DNA of 42,810 nucleotides. Origin: an uncultured Pelagibacteraceae bacterium (lineage in GTDB: Bacteria; Pseudomonadota; Alphaproteobacteria; Pelagibacterales; Pelagibacteraceae). How positions within the stretch are numbered: the first letter of the stretch is position 1; every line of letters starts with the position of its first letter. Under the pieces are notes generated by a model. The model was given only the letters and a program-made list of their open reading frames with translations, did not search any database and was not told the origin of the DNA. Where the stretch lies: positions 1-42,810 of the forward strand of contig CACPBW010000006.1 in assembly GCA_902632275.1 (NCBI GenBank), written 5' to 3'. This document shows, piece after piece, positions 17,643 through 28,442 of the stretch. Both the position numbers and the translations under genes were made by a program.

Positions 17643-20309
17643 ATGGCCGATAAATCACTAAACGAGATAAGAAAAACCTTCTTAAAATATTTTGAGAAAA
17701 ATGGTCATACAATCGTTGACTCAAGTAATTTAGTGCCAAATAACGATCCAACCTTGATGTTCGCAAACTCAGGAATGGTTCAGTTCAAAAATGTTTTTAC
17801 TGGGCTTGAAAAAAGAGACTATAAAAGAGCTACAACCTCTCAAAAATGTGTACGAGCTGGTGGAAAACACAATGATTTAGAAAATGTTGGATATACTCCA
17901 AGACATCATACATTTTTTGAAATGCTGGGTAACTTTTCATTTGGAGATTACTTTAAAGAAAGAGCAATTGAGCTTGCTTGGAACTTAATTACAAAAGATT
18001 TTGGATTAGACAAAAATAAACTTTATTTCACTGTTTTTAATGAGGATGACGAGGCCTTCAATTTGTGGAAGAAAATATCAGGTTTTGGTGAGGACAGAAT
18101 AATTAGAATAGCAACATCAGACAACTTTTGGTCAATGGGTGAAACAGGACCTTGTGGACCTTGTTCTGAGATATTTTATGATCACGGAGATCATTTACAA
18201 GGAGGTCTTCCAGGAACAAAAGATCAAGATGGTGATAGATATATTGAAATCTGGAATTTAGTATTCATGCAATACGAGCAAGTAACTAAAGATAAAAGAA
18301 TTGATTTACCCAAACCATCCGTTGATACTGGAATGGGACTCGAGAGAATTGCTGCATTACTACAAGGTACACATGATAACTATAAAACAGATCACTTTTT
18401 AAAATTAATAAATTCAATTTCCGATACTGTTAAAGTAAAACCTACAGACAAAAACCTATCTAGTTTTAGAGTAATTGCAGACCATTTAAGAGCAAGTTCA
18501 TTTTTATTAGCAGAAGGGGTTTTGCCTTCAAATGAGGGACGAGGCTATGTTTTGAGAAGAATTATGAGACGGGGAATGAGGCATTCACATCTGCTAGGGG
18601 CTAAAGAACCAATTTTTTATAATATATTTAAAACTTTAGAAAGCGAAATGTCTGGTAATTATCCTGAATTGGAAAGAGCACAATCTTTAATAAAAGAAAC
18701 CTTAAAAATGGAAGAGGAAAAATTCTTAGTTCTTTTAGAAAGAGGTATGAAGATATTAGATGATGAGATTGAAAAGATAGATAAAGTTTTACCTGGTGAA
18801 GTAGCTTTCAAACTTTACGACACTTATGGTTTCCCTTTAGACTTAACAGAGGACATTCTTAAAAATAAATCATTAAGCTTAGACCACGAAAAATTTAATA
18901 AACTAATGAAAGACAGCAAGGAACTTGCAAAGAAAAATTGGAAAGGATCAGGTGATAGTTCAGTAGATGAAATATGGTTTGGAATTAAAGATAAAATAGG
19001 CTCAACTGAATTTTTAGGTTATGAATCTAATCAGGCAGAAGGAGTAATTTTAAGTTTAATTAAAAATAACAAACAATCCGATAGTTTAAAAGAAGGTGAT
19101 GAGGGTATGGTGATTTTAAACCAAACCCCATTTTACGGTGAGTCTGGAGGACAAGTTGGTGATAATGGAACAATATCTAATGGAAATAATATTTTTAAAG
19201 TTTCAGATGTTCAAAAAAAATTAGGTAATTTATTTGTACATTATGGAAAAGTTGAAAAAGGAAACTTCAATTTAAAGGATAACGTAGAACTTAAAATTGA
19301 TATTGAAAGACGAGAAAATGTGAAAGCATATCATTCAGCAACACATTTATTGCACGAGTCTTTGAGGAGAATACTAGGAACTCACGTGATGCAAAAAGGA
19401 TCATTAGTTGCTCCAGATAGATTACGTTTTGACTTTAGTCATATGAAGCCAATTTCTTCAGATGAAATGGTAAAAATAGATGAACACGTAAATCAAATGG
19501 TGAATAAAAAATCAGAGGTAATTACAAGGATAATGACTCCCAAAGAAGGTATTGCTCATGGTGCATTAGCATTATTTGGAGAAAAGTACGGAGATGAGGT
19601 TAGGGTGGTTTTTATGGGTGAAGAAGGAAATAAATATTTTTCAACCGAATTATGTGGTGGAACACATGTAAAAAATACCAGTGATATTGGTAACTTTAAA
19701 GTAGTTAGTCAATCAGCTATAGCAGCGGGGGTCAGAAGAGTTGAAGCTCTTAGAGATAAACAACTAGATGAATTTTTAAAAAACAAAGAAAAACAATCTA
19801 ATCTTTCTGAACAAAAAGATGAAGAAACAATTAAAGTTTTATCAGAAGAAATTAAAAAACTTGGAGGAAAACCAAATTTAAATAAAGAAAATAAAAAAGA
19901 TTTAATTAAAGAATTAAATAAAGAATTAGAAAAATTATCCATCAATGAAATAATAAATAATAAATCAAAAAATATTATTAATGATGAAAAAATTAATGGT
20001 GTAAATGTTAGGATGCAAAAAATTGATGGACTTCCTCCAAAAGAATTAAGAAGATTAATTGATAATGGAAAGAAAGAAATAGGAGAAGGAATAGTAATTA
20101 TTTTTGCAAGCAAAGACGATAAAGTTGGTTTAGCGGTAGGCATAACAGATAAGCTTAAAATTAAATATGATGCTGTTAAATTTGTTAAAAATGGATCAGA
20201 AATTATTGGTGGAAAAGGTGGTGGGGGAAGACCTGATTTTGCTCAAGCCGGAGGAGTAAATAAAGATAAAATTGAGGATGCTTTTAAAAGCTTAAAAGCT
20301 TTAGTTTAA
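17643..20309 (+). CDS. alaS: Alanyl-tRNA synthetase
   Basis: 888-residue class II synthetase that charges tRNA-Ala. The catalytic domain opens with [14 protein letters not shown] and contains motif 2-type [13 protein letters not shown]. The editing domain has zinc ligands H564 and H568 (HSATH) and C671 and H675 (CGGTH). The C-terminal C-Ala domain ends with the [16 protein letters not shown] block. Length and domain order are normal. The tail converges on icd with a 9-base overlap. The start is ATG at 17643, 47 bases after the recA terminator. Confidence 0.98.
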   Translation: MADKSLNEIRKTFLKYFEKNGHTIVDSSNLVPNNDPTLMFANSGMVQFKNVFTGLEKRDYKRATTSQKCVRAGGKHNDLENVGYTPRHHTFFEMLGNFSFGDYFKERAIELAWNLITKDFGLDKNKLYFTVFNEDDEAFNLWKKISGFGEDRIIRIATSDNFWSMGETGPCGPCSEIFYDHGDHLQGGLPGTKDQDGDRYIEIWNLVFMQYEQVTKDKRIDLPKPSVDTGMGLERIAALLQGTHDNYKTDHFLKLINSISDTVKVKPTDKNLSSFRVIADHLRASSFLLAEGVLPSNEGRGYVLRRIMRRGMRHSHLLGAKEPIFYNIFKTLESEMSGNYPELERAQSLIKETLKMEEEKFLVLLERGMKILDDEIEKIDKVLPGEVAFKLYDTYGFPLDLTEDILKNKSLSLDHEKFNKLMKDSKELAKKNWKGSGDSSVDEIWFGIKDKIGSTEFLGYESNQAEGVILSLIKNNKQSDSLKEGDEGMVILNQTPFYGESGGQVGDNGTISNGNNIFKVSDVQKKLGNLFVHYGKVEKGNFNLKDNVELKIDIERRENVKAYHSATHLLHESLRRILGTHVMQKGSLVAPDRLRFDFSHMKPISSDEMVKIDEHVNQMVNKKSEVITRIMTPKEGIAHGALALFGEKYGDEVRVVFMGEEGNKYFSTELCGGTHVKNTSDIGNFKVVSQSAIAAGVRRVEALRDKQLDEFLKNKEKQSNLSEQKDEETIKVLSEEIKKLGGKPNLNKENKKDLIKELNKELEKLSINEIINNKSKNIINDEKINGVNVRMQKIDGLPPKELRRLIDNGKKEIGEGIVIIFASKDDKVGLAVGITDKLKIKYDAVKFVKNGSEIIGGKGGGGRPDFAQAGGVNKDKIEDAFKSLKALV

Positions 20310-21515
20310 TCTTTTTTTTAAGTTCGCATCAATTACATCTAAGAATTGATTTGTGGTCAAATGTTTAGTTGATGGACCTACTAAGATTGCCAAATCTTTA
20401 GTCATCGAACCAGATTCTACAGTTTGGATGCAAGTTTTTTCTAAGTTTTTTACAAATTTTTTTAAATCCTCATTATTATCTAATTTTGCTCTGTGGTATA
20501 AACCTCTTGCCCATGCAAATATTGATGCAATAGGGTTTGTTGAAGTTTCTTTACCTTGTTGGTGTAATCTATAATGTCTTGTTACAGTTCCATGCGCAGC
20601 TTCCGCCTCAATTGTTTTACCATCTGGACTCATTAGAACACTAGACATTAAACCTAGAGATCCGAAACCTTGTGCAACTGTATCTGACTGAACATCACCA
20701 TCATAATTTTTGCAAGCCCATATATAATTACCATTCCACTTCATTGCACATGCAACCATGTCGTCAATTAATCTATGTTCGTAAGTAATGCCTCTTTCTT
20801 TAAATTTTTCTTTAAATTCTTTTTCATAGACTTCTTGAAATAAATCTTTAAACCTTCCATCATATTTTTTTAAGATTGTATTTTTAGTTGATAAAAATAC
20901 CGGCCATTTCCTATTTAGACCATAGTTCATACATGATCTTGCAAAATCTATTATCGATTGGTCCAGGTTATACATTGAAAGAGCTACACCTGGACCAGGA
21001 AAGTTAAAAACTTCAAACTCTTTCTTGTCATTTCCATCCTCAGAAGTCCATTTTATTTCCAATTTACCTTTTCCTGGAACCTGAAAATCAGTTGCTCTAT
21101 ATTGATCTCCAAAGGCGTGTCTTCCTATACAAATTGGATTTTCCCAACTTGGAACTAGTTTTGGAATATTTTTACATAATATAGGTTCTCTAAAAACAGT
21201 TCCTCCTAAAATATTTCTTATAGTTCCATTTGGAGATCTCCACATTTTCTTCAAATTAAATTCTTTAACTCTAGCTTCATCTGGAGTTATTGTTGCACAC
21301 TTTATTCCAACGCCATATTTTTTAATTGCATGCGCGCAGTCAACTGTAATTTTATCTGAAGTGTTATCTCTACTTTTGATTCCTAAGTCGTAGTATTTTA
21401 TATCTAGCTCTAAATAGGGAAGGATTAGCTTATTTTTTATGAAATCCCAAATTACCCTAGTCATTTCATCTCCATCTAGCTCAACAATTGGGTTTTTAAC
21501 CTTAATTTTGCTCAT
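20301..21515 (-). CDS. icd: NADP-dependent isocitrate dehydrogenase (eukaryote-like, type II)
   Basis: 404 residues of the homodimeric subfamily found in eukaryotes and many alphaproteobacteria, rather than the E. coli form. Marks are [13 protein letters not shown] at the N-terminus, the isocitrate-binding [10 protein letters not shown] segment, the metal-site [10 protein letters not shown] block and the cofactor-binding [12 protein letters not shown]. It oxidises isocitrate to 2-oxoglutarate and CO2 in the TCA cycle, making NADPH. It runs minus-strand, divergent from psd with 76 bases between starts. Confidence 0.97.
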   Translation of the reverse strand: MSKIKVKNPIVELDGDEMTRVIWDFIKNKLILPYLELDIKYYDLGIKSRDNTSDKITVDCAHAIKKYGVGIKCATITPDEARVKEFNLKKMWRSPNGTIRNILGGTVFREPILCKNIPKLVPSWENPICIGRHAFGDQYRATDFQVPGKGKLEIKWTSEDGNDKKEFEVFNFPGPGVALSMYNLDQSIIDFARSCMNYGLNRKWPVFLSTKNTILKKYDGRFKDLFQEVYEKEFKEKFKERGITYEHRLIDDMVACAMKWNGNYIWACKNYDGDVQSDTVAQGFGSLGLMSSVLMSPDGKTIEAEAAHGTVTRHYRLHQQGKETSTNPIASIFAWARGLYHRAKLDNNEDLKKFVKNLEKTCIQTVESGSMTKDLAILVGPSTKHLTTNQFLDVIDANLKKRLN

Positions 21516-21553
21516 ATTAGAGTATATATCTTAATAATTGAATTTTGGAGTTT

Positions 21554-21581
21554 AATATACATATTAGGACCATATTACCAA
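21554..21581 (-). promoter_or_regulatory. Possible promoter of icd
   Basis: On the minus strand TTGGTA (21576-21581) is followed after 16 bases by TATATT (21554-21559), about 38 bases before the icd start. The fit to sigma70 is 4/6 and 5/6. In AT-rich DNA such matches occur by chance, so this is tentative. Confidence 0.4.
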
Positions 21582-21591
21582 ATATATAATT

Positions 21592-22239
21592 ATGATAGAC
21601 AAAGTATTTCCACCAATTCATAACGAAGGATATAAATTTTTAGTAATTTTTACAGTTGCTACAATAATTTTATACCTAATTAGCAGCTTCTTAGGATTAA
21701 TTGGATTAGTTCTTACAATTTGGTGTTACTATTTTTTTAGAGATCCTGAAAGATATTCAATAGATGATGATGATTATTTGGTAAGTCCAGCAGATGGTTT
21801 AGTTTTACAAGTTCAAGAAAACGAAGGACCAAAAGAACTTAATTTAGAAAATAAAAAATTTACTAAAGTAAGTATTTTTATGAATGTTTTCGATTGCCAT
21901 GTAAATAGATCACCTTGTGCGGGAAAAGTTTCAGAAATATTGTACAAGCCAGGAAAATTTTTTAATGCTTCTCTTGATAAAGCTAGTGAAGAAAATGAAA
22001 GAAATTACTACAAAATTACTAATTCAAAAGGCGAAGATATAATAGTAGTTCAAATAGCAGGTTTAATAGCAAGAAGGATTGTTACAGATACTTCAGAAAA
22101 TTCTGACCTCAAACAAGGAGAGAGAATTGGGATGATAAGATTTGGAAGTAGAGCAGACCTGTATTTTGAAAATTATAAACCACTTGTTAAAGTCAATCAG
22201 AAAACTATAGCTGGGGAGTCACTTATTGCTAAAAGATAA
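21592..22239 (+). CDS. psd: Phosphatidylserine decarboxylase proenzyme (short, PSD-A type)
   Basis: 215 residues, the short form of the enzyme that makes phosphatidylethanolamine from phosphatidylserine. One or two N-terminal membrane helices (residues 17-48) precede the catalytic domain with SPADG, FMNVFDCHVNRSP and the processing site G185-S186 in MIRFGSRADLYF, where self-cleavage yields the pyruvoyl group. In this family the site is GS within RFGSR rather than LGST. The neighbour pssA makes its substrate, and the pssA start lies just past the psd stop. Confidence 0.95.
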   Translation: MIDKVFPPIHNEGYKFLVIFTVATIILYLISSFLGLIGLVLTIWCYYFFRDPERYSIDDDDYLVSPADGLVLQVQENEGPKELNLENKKFTKVSIFMNVFDCHVNRSPCAGKVSEILYKPGKFFNASLDKASEENERNYYKITNSKGEDIIVVQIAGLIARRIVTDTSENSDLKQGERIGMIRFGSRADLYFENYKPLVKVNQKTIAGESLIAKR

Positions 22240-22240
22240 A

Positions 22241-23041
22241 ATGAACGAACCAAGAAAAAAATTTAAAATTGTAACAGATAAAAGTGCAAGAGTAATTTTA
22301 CCTAATACATTAACACTTATTGGTGTGTGTATTGGGTTAACTTCTATTAACTTTGCTTTAAATCAAAACTTTAATCTTGCAATAGTAGCTATTGTATGTG
22401 CTGCAATAATTGATGGCTTAGACGGAAGAATTGCAAGATTAATAAAAGGAACTTCTAAGGTCGGTAAAGAACTAGATTCTCTAACAGATATTATAAGTTT
22501 TGGTGTTGCACCAGCATTTATAATGTATTTTTGGACACTAAATACTCTCGGAAAAATAGGTTGGTTGATTTCTTTAATCTATGTTGTGTGTGTTGCTTTA
22601 AGATTAGCTAGGTTTAATATTAATACAGGCGGAGAACCCTCTTGGAGGGATAATTTTTTTCAAGGCGTTCCATCACCTGCAGGAGGTATTTTAGTACTGA
22701 GCCCTCTTGTTTATGAACAAAGTGGATTAAATATATTTAGTTACAACATAGAATTAATAACACCTATTCTTTTTATAATCGTTTCGATTTTATTAATAAG
22801 CAAAATACCAACTTATTCATTCAAAAAAATTGTTGTTCCTAGAAGTACAACAATATTTTTACTTTTAGGAATAGTTTTACTTTTTGGACTTTTATTAATA
22901 TTTCCATTTAATGTAATTGCAATAGGTTCTTTGATTTATCTTTTAGCTATTCCATTCAGCATTTTTCATTATCAAAAATTGAAAAAAGGTTCACTGTCAA
23001 ATAAAACATCTGCTGAAGACGAGCCTGAAGATATGTTATAA
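22241..23041 (+). CDS. pssA: CDP-diacylglycerol--serine O-phosphatidyltransferase
   Basis: 266-residue membrane enzyme making phosphatidylserine. The CDP-alcohol phosphotransferase motif DG-x2-AR-x8-G-x3-D-x3-D is complete, with D61, D79 and D83, and D58 just before it. Several membrane helices follow. The ATG at 22241, next to the psd stop, is chosen over an in-frame TTG at 22226 because TTG would overlap psd without a better ribosome site. The psd-pssA order gives the two consecutive steps to phosphatidylethanolamine. Confidence 0.95.
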   Translation: MNEPRKKFKIVTDKSARVILPNTLTLIGVCIGLTSINFALNQNFNLAIVAIVCAAIIDGLDGRIARLIKGTSKVGKELDSLTDIISFGVAPAFIMYFWTLNTLGKIGWLISLIYVVCVALRLARFNINTGGEPSWRDNFFQGVPSPAGGILVLSPLVYEQSGLNIFSYNIELITPILFIIVSILLISKIPTYSFKKIVVPRSTTIFLLLGIVLLFGLLLIFPFNVIAIGSLIYLLAIPFSIFHYQKLKKGSLSNKTSAEDEPEDML

Positions 23042-23953
23042 ATGAAAAAAAATGTTATAGTTTCTTTAGCTGATTCAAATTATTTTAATTTGCTAAACGA
23101 ATTAATAGACTCAATAAAACAATTCGATCAAAGTAATTCCGTAGCAATATGTATTTTGGATGCTGGTTTGAAGCAAGAGCAATTAAACAAACTCAGAGAT
23201 AAAGTAGATGAAATAAAAAGTGCAGAATGGGATATTCAAGTTTCACCAATTAAAGTAAAAGGAAAAGAGTGGTTGAAGAGTCAGGTTTCTAGGGCTTTTT
23301 TACCAAAATATTTTCCTAATTATGAAAAGTACCTTTGGATTGATTGCGATGCATGGGTAAATGATTGGGAAACAATTGATCTATATTTTAAAGCTTGTGA
23401 AAATGGTAAGCTAGGAATTACTCAAACAATAGGTCCAGGTTATAGAGTTACTTCTAAAGTAAATTGGCTAATTGGAAAGATAGCAGTAATAAAATCGCAA
23501 AATTTTAAACACGCTGTCAGTTCTAAAATAGGAATAGATAAAGCAAGAAAACTTGCTTTCGCTCCTCATGTAAATATCGGAGTTTTTTCTCTAGAGAAAA
23601 ACTCAAGTTGTTGGAATACATGGCAAAAAAATTTAGAAATCACATTAAAATCAGGAAAAATATTTGGCTCCGAAGGTCTAGCAATTAATATGAGTATTTA
23701 TATAGATAATGTTGTTACTGAATTTCTACCTTTAAACTGTAATTGGATTGCAAGTAATCTTTTACCTAAATTTGATGTAGGTAGCGAGACATTTGTAGAA
23801 CCTTTTCTACCAAATAGCAAAATTGGAATAATGCATCTTGCAGCAGGTATTTGGGATAACAAAAAAGACATGAGAATTGATAGCTCAGTAAAAATTCAAA
23901 TTCAAACTTTAGAAAATAAAACTATTTTAAAAAGCTTAAGGTTTGGTCATTAA
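23042..23953 (+). CDS. GT8-like (GT-A fold) glycosyltransferase
   Basis: 303 residues. It opens with a nucleotide-binding strand (NVIVSLADSNYF), has a DxD metal motif DCD at 101-103 in YLWIDCDAW, and the HVNIGVFSL and GSEGLAINMSIY blocks typical of GT8-like retaining transferases, ending with IMHLAAG, a likely metal-binding His. No signal peptide or membrane helix is seen, so it acts in the cytoplasm. It starts directly after the pssA stop and is followed immediately by rlmE. Donor and acceptor are not evident; a glycolipid role beside psd/pssA is only a guess. Confidence 0.7.
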   Translation: MKKNVIVSLADSNYFNLLNELIDSIKQFDQSNSVAICILDAGLKQEQLNKLRDKVDEIKSAEWDIQVSPIKVKGKEWLKSQVSRAFLPKYFPNYEKYLWIDCDAWVNDWETIDLYFKACENGKLGITQTIGPGYRVTSKVNWLIGKIAVIKSQNFKHAVSSKIGIDKARKLAFAPHVNIGVFSLEKNSSCWNTWQKNLEITLKSGKIFGSEGLAINMSIYIDNVVTEFLPLNCNWIASNLLPKFDVGSETFVEPFLPNSKIGIMHLAAGIWDNKKDMRIDSSVKIQIQTLENKTILKSLRFGH

Positions 23954-24565
23954 TTGAAAAAAAATAAAATTTCAAAAAATTGGATTAATAAACAGCGTAG
24001 AGATATCTATGTACGAAAATCTAAAATAGAAGGTTATCGTTCAAGAGCAATTTATAAACTAAAAGAAATTGACGAAAAATTTAAAATATTAAAAGAAGTC
24101 TATACAGTCATAGATTTAGGAGCAGCGCCAGGAAGTTGGTCTCAATATCTTTCAAAAAATATCCAAAATGGAAAAATTTTAGCAATAGATTTGTTAGAAT
24201 TTCAAAAGATCAATAAAGTTCACCAATTAATCGGTGATTTTTCCGAGGAAATATATAAGCAAAAAATTAGGGAATATTTCAATAAAAAAGTAGACCTAGT
24301 TATTTCTGATATGGCAGTAAACACAACTGGAAATAAGAATCTTGACTCCATTGTAACAGGAGAACTTTGTATGGATGCAATGAGTTTCGCAAAAAACCAA
24401 TTAAATCAGAGGGGGAAATTTATTTCAAAGTTATTTATGGGTACAAGTTTTAATGAAATTGTTTCTGAAGCTAAACAAATATTCAAAGAAGTAAGAGTTT
24501 TTAAACCACCATCTAGTAGAAAAGACTCAAAGGAAAATTTTATAATTTGTAAAATTTTACGTTAA
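23954..24565 (+). CDS. rlmE: 23S rRNA (uridine-2552-2'-O)-methyltransferase RlmE
   Basis: 203-residue FtsJ/RrmJ family SAM methyltransferase acting on the ribosomal A-loop. The SAM site is VIDLGAAPGSWSQYL (52-66) and the K-D-K-E tetrad is K35, D119, K159, E194. The start is a TTG at 23954 immediately after the preceding stop codon; there is no ATG before the SAM motif and the N-terminal basic segment with YRSRAIYKL must be included, so TTG is well supported. Length matches the family (about 205). Confidence 0.94.
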   Translation: MKKNKISKNWINKQRRDIYVRKSKIEGYRSRAIYKLKEIDEKFKILKEVYTVIDLGAAPGSWSQYLSKNIQNGKILAIDLLEFQKINKVHQLIGDFSEEIYKQKIREYFNKKVDLVISDMAVNTTGNKNLDSIVTGELCMDAMSFAKNQLNQRGKFISKLFMGTSFNEIVSEAKQIFKEVRVFKPPSSRKDSKENFIICKILR

Positions 24566-24604
24566 GTCCTCTTTTATTTTTTTAAGAATCGTATATATAG
24601 GATT

Positions 24605-25681
24605 ATGGATCCTATTAAAGAAGCACTTACTTTCGATGATGTTACTCTAGCCCCCAGGTACTCAGAAGTCCTACCATCGCAAGTTGACACATCTACTTAC
24701 TTAAGAAACGATTATAAGATTAATATTCCTTTATTGTCCTCAGCAATGGATACTGTAACAGAATCTAAGATGGCTGTAGCTTTGGCTAAAGCAGGTGGAA
24801 TAGGAGTAATACATAGAAATTTTACAATTGATACACAGATTAAGGAAATTAGAAAAGTTAAATCTAAAAATCTTAAAGTTGGAGCTGCAGTTGGTGCTGG
24901 AGATTTAGAATCAAAAAGAGCCTTAGCAATAATTAAAGAAAAAATTGATTTAATTGTTGTAGATACTGCTCATGGACATACTAAAAAAGTTAAACAAATA
25001 ATTAAAACAATTAAAAAACACAAACCTAAAAAAACATTATTATGCGCAGGTAATATTGCAACTGCTGAAGCTGCAAACTTTTTGGCAAATCTTGGTGTAG
25101 ATTTAATTAAAGTTGGGATCGGTCCAGGCTCAATTTGTACAACTCGACTTGTAGCAGGAATAGGTGTTCCTCAATTAAGTGCAATTATCAATGTGAAAAA
25201 AAGTTTAAAAAATAAAAAAGTAAAAATTATTGCTGATGGCGGTATAAAATTTTCAGGTGATATAGCTAAAGCACTAGCAGCTGGTGCTGATGCAGTAATG
25301 ATCGGTTCACTTTTTGCTGGTACAAATGAGGCACCAGGGAAAATTCTTAAAAAAAATGGAAAAACTTATAAAGTTTTTAGAGGTATGGGATCAATAGGAG
25401 CAATGAACAAGGGTTCTGCTGATAGATATTTTCAATTAAAGCAAAAAGATAAATCTAAATATGTACCAGAAGGGGTTGAGGGTTTTGTTAAATATAAAGG
25501 TCCAGTAGATAAAATAATTTTTAAACTAATTGGAGGACTAAAATCTTCAATGGGATATCTTGGATCTAAAAAAGTTTCAAACCTTAGAAATAAACCTAAA
25601 TTTGTAAAAATTACAAAGGCAGGATTTTATGAAAGTATGGTACATAATATAGATGAAATTAAAAAAGATGAAAAATATTAG
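24605..25681 (+). CDS. guaB: IMP dehydrogenase lacking CBS domains
   Basis: 358 residues; oxidises IMP to XMP, the first committed step to GMP. The catalytic loop [18 protein letters not shown] (C178) and the flap segments [19 protein letters not shown] and [10 protein letters not shown] are present. The usual insertion of two CBS domains (about 120 residues) between the early barrel and the rest is gone: residues around 80-92 ([20 protein letters not shown]) join directly across the place where it would be. Apart from that the barrel looks complete. It is followed by a TPR gene that overlaps its 3' end, then guaA. Confidence 0.96.
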   Translation: MDPIKEALTFDDVTLAPRYSEVLPSQVDTSTYLRNDYKINIPLLSSAMDTVTESKMAVALAKAGGIGVIHRNFTIDTQIKEIRKVKSKNLKVGAAVGAGDLESKRALAIIKEKIDLIVVDTAHGHTKKVKQIIKTIKKHKPKKTLLCAGNIATAEAANFLANLGVDLIKVGIGPGSICTTRLVAGIGVPQLSAIINVKKSLKNKKVKIIADGGIKFSGDIAKALAAGADAVMIGSLFAGTNEAPGKILKKNGKTYKVFRGMGSIGAMNKGSADRYFQLKQKDKSKYVPEGVEGFVKYKGPVDKIIFKLIGGLKSSMGYLGSKKVSNLRNKPKFVKITKAGFYESMVHNIDEIKKDEKY

Positions 25682-26114
25682 TTCTAAAATATTTAGTCTA
25701 TTGATAACGATTATTGCTATTTTTTTTATAAGCAATCACTCTTTATCTGAAAATTTCTTTAATGAAGCTAAACAGAAATTTGATCAAAAAAAATATGAGG
25801 ATTCTAAATTTTTATTTCAAAGAAATATTGTTTTTAATCCAAAAGATGCAGAATCTTATTTATTTTTAGCAAAAATTTATAAAAATGAAGAAAATGAAAA
25901 AGAGGAAATCAAGAATTTAAATACTACTTTATTATTAGATCCTAAAAATGAGGAAGCAATGCATCTATTAATTAACTATGAGCTTAAAAAATCGAATTAT
26001 TCCAAAGTTAAAGAACTTAAAGAGAATTTTTCCTCGATTTGTAAAAATCTTTGTAAAAAATTAGAAAATATTGAAAAATCGTTAGCAGACATTGAACCAA
26101 AAAATGGATCTTAA
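25668..26114 (+). CDS. Exported TPR protein with C-terminal cysteine pair
   Basis: About 148 residues. An N-terminal hydrophobic stretch (9-22) acts as a signal peptide or anchor. One or two tetratricopeptide-like repeats follow ([23 protein letters not shown], then [24 protein letters not shown]). It ends with a cysteine pair, C125-x3-C129, followed by [10 protein letters not shown]. It overlaps guaB by 14 bases and guaA by 11, so it is embedded in the purine operon, but nothing in it points to purine synthesis. I do not recognise a specific family. The start could be 25653 or 25668; the latter is preferred. Confidence 0.72.
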   Translation: MKNISSKIFSLLITIIAIFFISNHSLSENFFNEAKQKFDQKKYEDSKFLFQRNIVFNPKDAESYLFLAKIYKNEENEKEEIKNLNTTLLLDPKNEEAMHLLINYELKKSNYSKVKELKENFSSICKNLCKKLENIEKSLADIEPKNGS

Positions 26115-27666
26115 CAATAATTTAAATAAGATTTTAATTATTGATTTTGGTTCACAATTCACACAACTTATAGCTAGAAGAATTAGAGAACTAGGTGTTT
26201 ATTCAGAGATAATTAGCCATAAAAAAATGAATTCGAAACTAAATAAATCTAAAATAAGGGGAATAATTTTATCTGGCGGTCCATTAAATGTTTACCAATC
26301 TAAAAAAGTAAAGTTCAGAAGAGAATTATTTAAATGGAATGTTCCAATTTTAGGAATTTGCTTTGGTCATCAAGTAATATCTAAAGAATTAGGGGGGAAA
26401 GTCAAAAAAGCAAAACACAGAGAATTTGGTTTAGCAAAACTAAAGAGAATAAATAAAAGTAAGCTAACCCAAAACTTTTTCAATCAAAACGGTTTAAACA
26501 AAGTTTGGATGAGCCACGCAGATGAAGTAACAAAGTTAGCAAAAGGGTTTAAAGTTATCGCAAAAACTGAAACCTCAAAATTTTCAATTATTGAAAATTC
26601 TACTAAAAAACTTTATGGGATACAATTTCATCCAGAAGTAACCCATACAGAAAGAGGGAAAATAATATTAAAAAACTTTATTTTTAAAATCTGTAAAACA
26701 AAAAAAAACTGGTCTTCTAAAAATCAAAAAAAAATCCTTGTAGAAGATGTTAAAAGAATTGTGAGTAATTCCAAAGTAATATGTGCTCTTTCTGGAGGCG
26801 TTGATAGTAGCGTTGTTGCAAAGTTGATCCATAATGCAATAGGAAAAAAACTGACGTGTATTTTTGTAAATACTGGTTTATTAAGAAAGAACGAAGAAAT
26901 CCAAGTAGTTAAAACTTTTAGACGTAAATTTAAGATAAATCTTATTTATGTAGATGCTAAAAATCTTTTTTTAAGAAAACTAAGTAAAGTTTCTGATCCA
27001 GAAAAGAAAAGAAAAATAATTGGAAATTTATTTATTAAAATATTTGAGAGATATGCAAAAAAAATTAAAAACGTTAAATATTTAGCACAGGGGACGCTAT
27101 ACCCAGATTTAATTGAAAGTAAGTCAGTAACAGGAAGCCAGACATCTAAAATCAAATCTCACCATAATGTTGGGGGCTTGCCAAAAAAAATGAAATTAAA
27201 ATTAGTTGAGCCATTGAAACTATTATTTAAAGATGAAGTTAGAAAATTAGGTTTAGAGCTTAAATTGTCAAAAGAAATCGTATTGAGGCACCCTTTTCCA
27301 GGACCAGGATTAGCAATCCGTATGCCTGGAGAAATAACGAAAGATAAAATCAGGATTTTAAAGAATGCCGATAATATTTTTATAAATTCACTAAAAAATT
27401 TCAAATTATATGACAAGATATGGCAAGCCTACGCTGCTTTGTTGCCAGTCAAGACTGTTGGAGTTATGGGAGATAATAGGACTTATGAATATATGTGTTT
27501 GTTAAGAGCAATTACTTCAGAAGATGGTATGACTGCCGATACCTTTGATTTTAACAAAGAATTTATGCAGATTGTTTCAAATAAAATAATTAATGATATT
27601 AAAGGTATAAATAGAGTTGTTTATGACATAACATCTAAACCACCAAGCACCATAGAGTTGGAGTGA
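26104..27666 (+). CDS. guaA: GMP synthase (glutamine-hydrolysing)
   Basis: 520 residues. The N-terminal class I glutamine amidotransferase has nucleophile C86 in GICFGHQ and H176/E178 in [11 protein letters not shown]. The ATP pyrophosphatase domain has the PP-loop SGGVDSS (230-236), and the C-terminal dimerisation domain ends KPPSTIELE. It converts XMP to GMP with glutamine and ATP. The ATG at 26104 overlaps the upstream TPR gene. The order guaB-TPR-guaA keeps both last steps of GMP synthesis together. It overlaps panB (TGATG). Confidence 0.97.
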   Translation: MDLNNNLNKILIIDFGSQFTQLIARRIRELGVYSEIISHKKMNSKLNKSKIRGIILSGGPLNVYQSKKVKFRRELFKWNVPILGICFGHQVISKELGGKVKKAKHREFGLAKLKRINKSKLTQNFFNQNGLNKVWMSHADEVTKLAKGFKVIAKTETSKFSIIENSTKKLYGIQFHPEVTHTERGKIILKNFIFKICKTKKNWSSKNQKKILVEDVKRIVSNSKVICALSGGVDSSVVAKLIHNAIGKKLTCIFVNTGLLRKNEEIQVVKTFRRKFKINLIYVDAKNLFLRKLSKVSDPEKKRKIIGNLFIKIFERYAKKIKNVKYLAQGTLYPDLIESKSVTGSQTSKIKSHHNVGGLPKKMKLKLVEPLKLLFKDEVRKLGLELKLSKEIVLRHPFPGPGLAIRMPGEITKDKIRILKNADNIFINSLKNFKLYDKIWQAYAALLPVKTVGVMGDNRTYEYMCLLRAITSEDGMTADTFDFNKEFMQIVSNKIINDIKGINRVVYDITSKPPSTIELE

Positions 27667-28442
27667 TGAATAACAAAATTAAAAAAATTATAAACAAAAA
27701 AAATAAATCTAAAATCGTTTGTCTTACCGCTTACTCTAAAAATATTGCGGAAATAGTAGACAATCACGCAGATATTGTTCTAGTTGGCGACTCTTTAGGT
27801 TCAGTGCTTTACAATTATAATACAACAAGAAAAGTTAATCTTAAAATGATGTTAGAGCATACAAAAAGTGTAAGGATGGGTGTAAAAAAAAGTCTTCTCG
27901 TAATTGATATGCCATATAATACATATAGAAATAAATCTGAGGCACTCAAAAACTCAAAGCTTGCGATGAAACAAACAAAGTGCGACGCAGTTAAAGTAGA
28001 AGGTGGAGTTAGAGTACAACATATAGTTCGTCACCTAGTAAAAAATAAAATTCCTGTAATGGGCCACATTGGGCTAACACCGCAGACTATAAAAGGTAAA
28101 TTTAAATCAGTAGGTAAAACTGAAAAAGAGAGAAATAAACTATTTAAAGATGCTAAAGCGTTAGAGGATAATGGTGCGTTTGCAATAGTTTTAGAATGTA
28201 CCTATAGCAATATTTCAAAAAAAATTTCTCAATTATTAAAAATTCCAACTATAGGTATCGGAGCTTCTGTTCATTGTGATGGGCAAGTTTTAGTAACGGA
28301 TGATATTTTAGGTTTAACAGATGCTAAAATCAAGTTTATTAAAAAATATGTAAATATAAAAAAAATTATAAATACAGCAGTGTCAAAATTTAAATCTGAG
28401 GTTAAATCAAAAAAATATCCTACAAAAAAATATTCTTATTAG
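27666..28442 (+). CDS. panB: 3-methyl-2-oxobutanoate hydroxymethyltransferase
   Basis: 258 residues; transfers a hydroxymethyl group from methylene-THF to 2-oxoisovalerate, the first step of pantoate/pantothenate synthesis. Family marks are IVCLTAYS at the start, metal-binding VLVGDSLGSVLYN, VKVEGG, GHIGLTPQ and the catalytic glutamate in FAIVLECTYS. It ends with IGIGASVHCDGQVLVTDD. The ATG at 27666 overlaps the guaA stop. The protein is lysine-rich, in line with base composition. panC is not in the window. It converges on the terC-like gene with a 4-base overlap. Confidence 0.96.
   Translation: MNNKIKKIINKKNKSKIVCLTAYSKNIAEIVDNHADIVLVGDSLGSVLYNYNTTRKVNLKMMLEHTKSVRMGVKKSLLVIDMPYNTYRNKSEALKNSKLAMKQTKCDAVKVEGGVRVQHIVRHLVKNKIPVMGHIGLTPQTIKGKFKSVGKTEKERNKLFKDAKALEDNGAFAIVLECTYSNISKKISQLLKIPTIGIGASVHCDGQVLVTDDILGLTDAKIKFIKKYVNIKKIINTAVSKFKSEVKSKKYPTKKYSY

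Noticed and set aside
19709..20143. 144-residue open frame antisense to alaS
   Set aside because: It lies wholly within the conserved 3' part of alaS, is Leu/Ser/Phe-rich as expected for the complement of lysine/glutamate-rich coding, and has no domain features.
20280..20319. Terminator between alaS and icd (AT-only stem near 20287-20302 followed by T8 at 20312-20319)
   Set aside because: The stem is short and AT-rich, with a two-base loop and a gap before the T tract; such patterns are common in this base composition.
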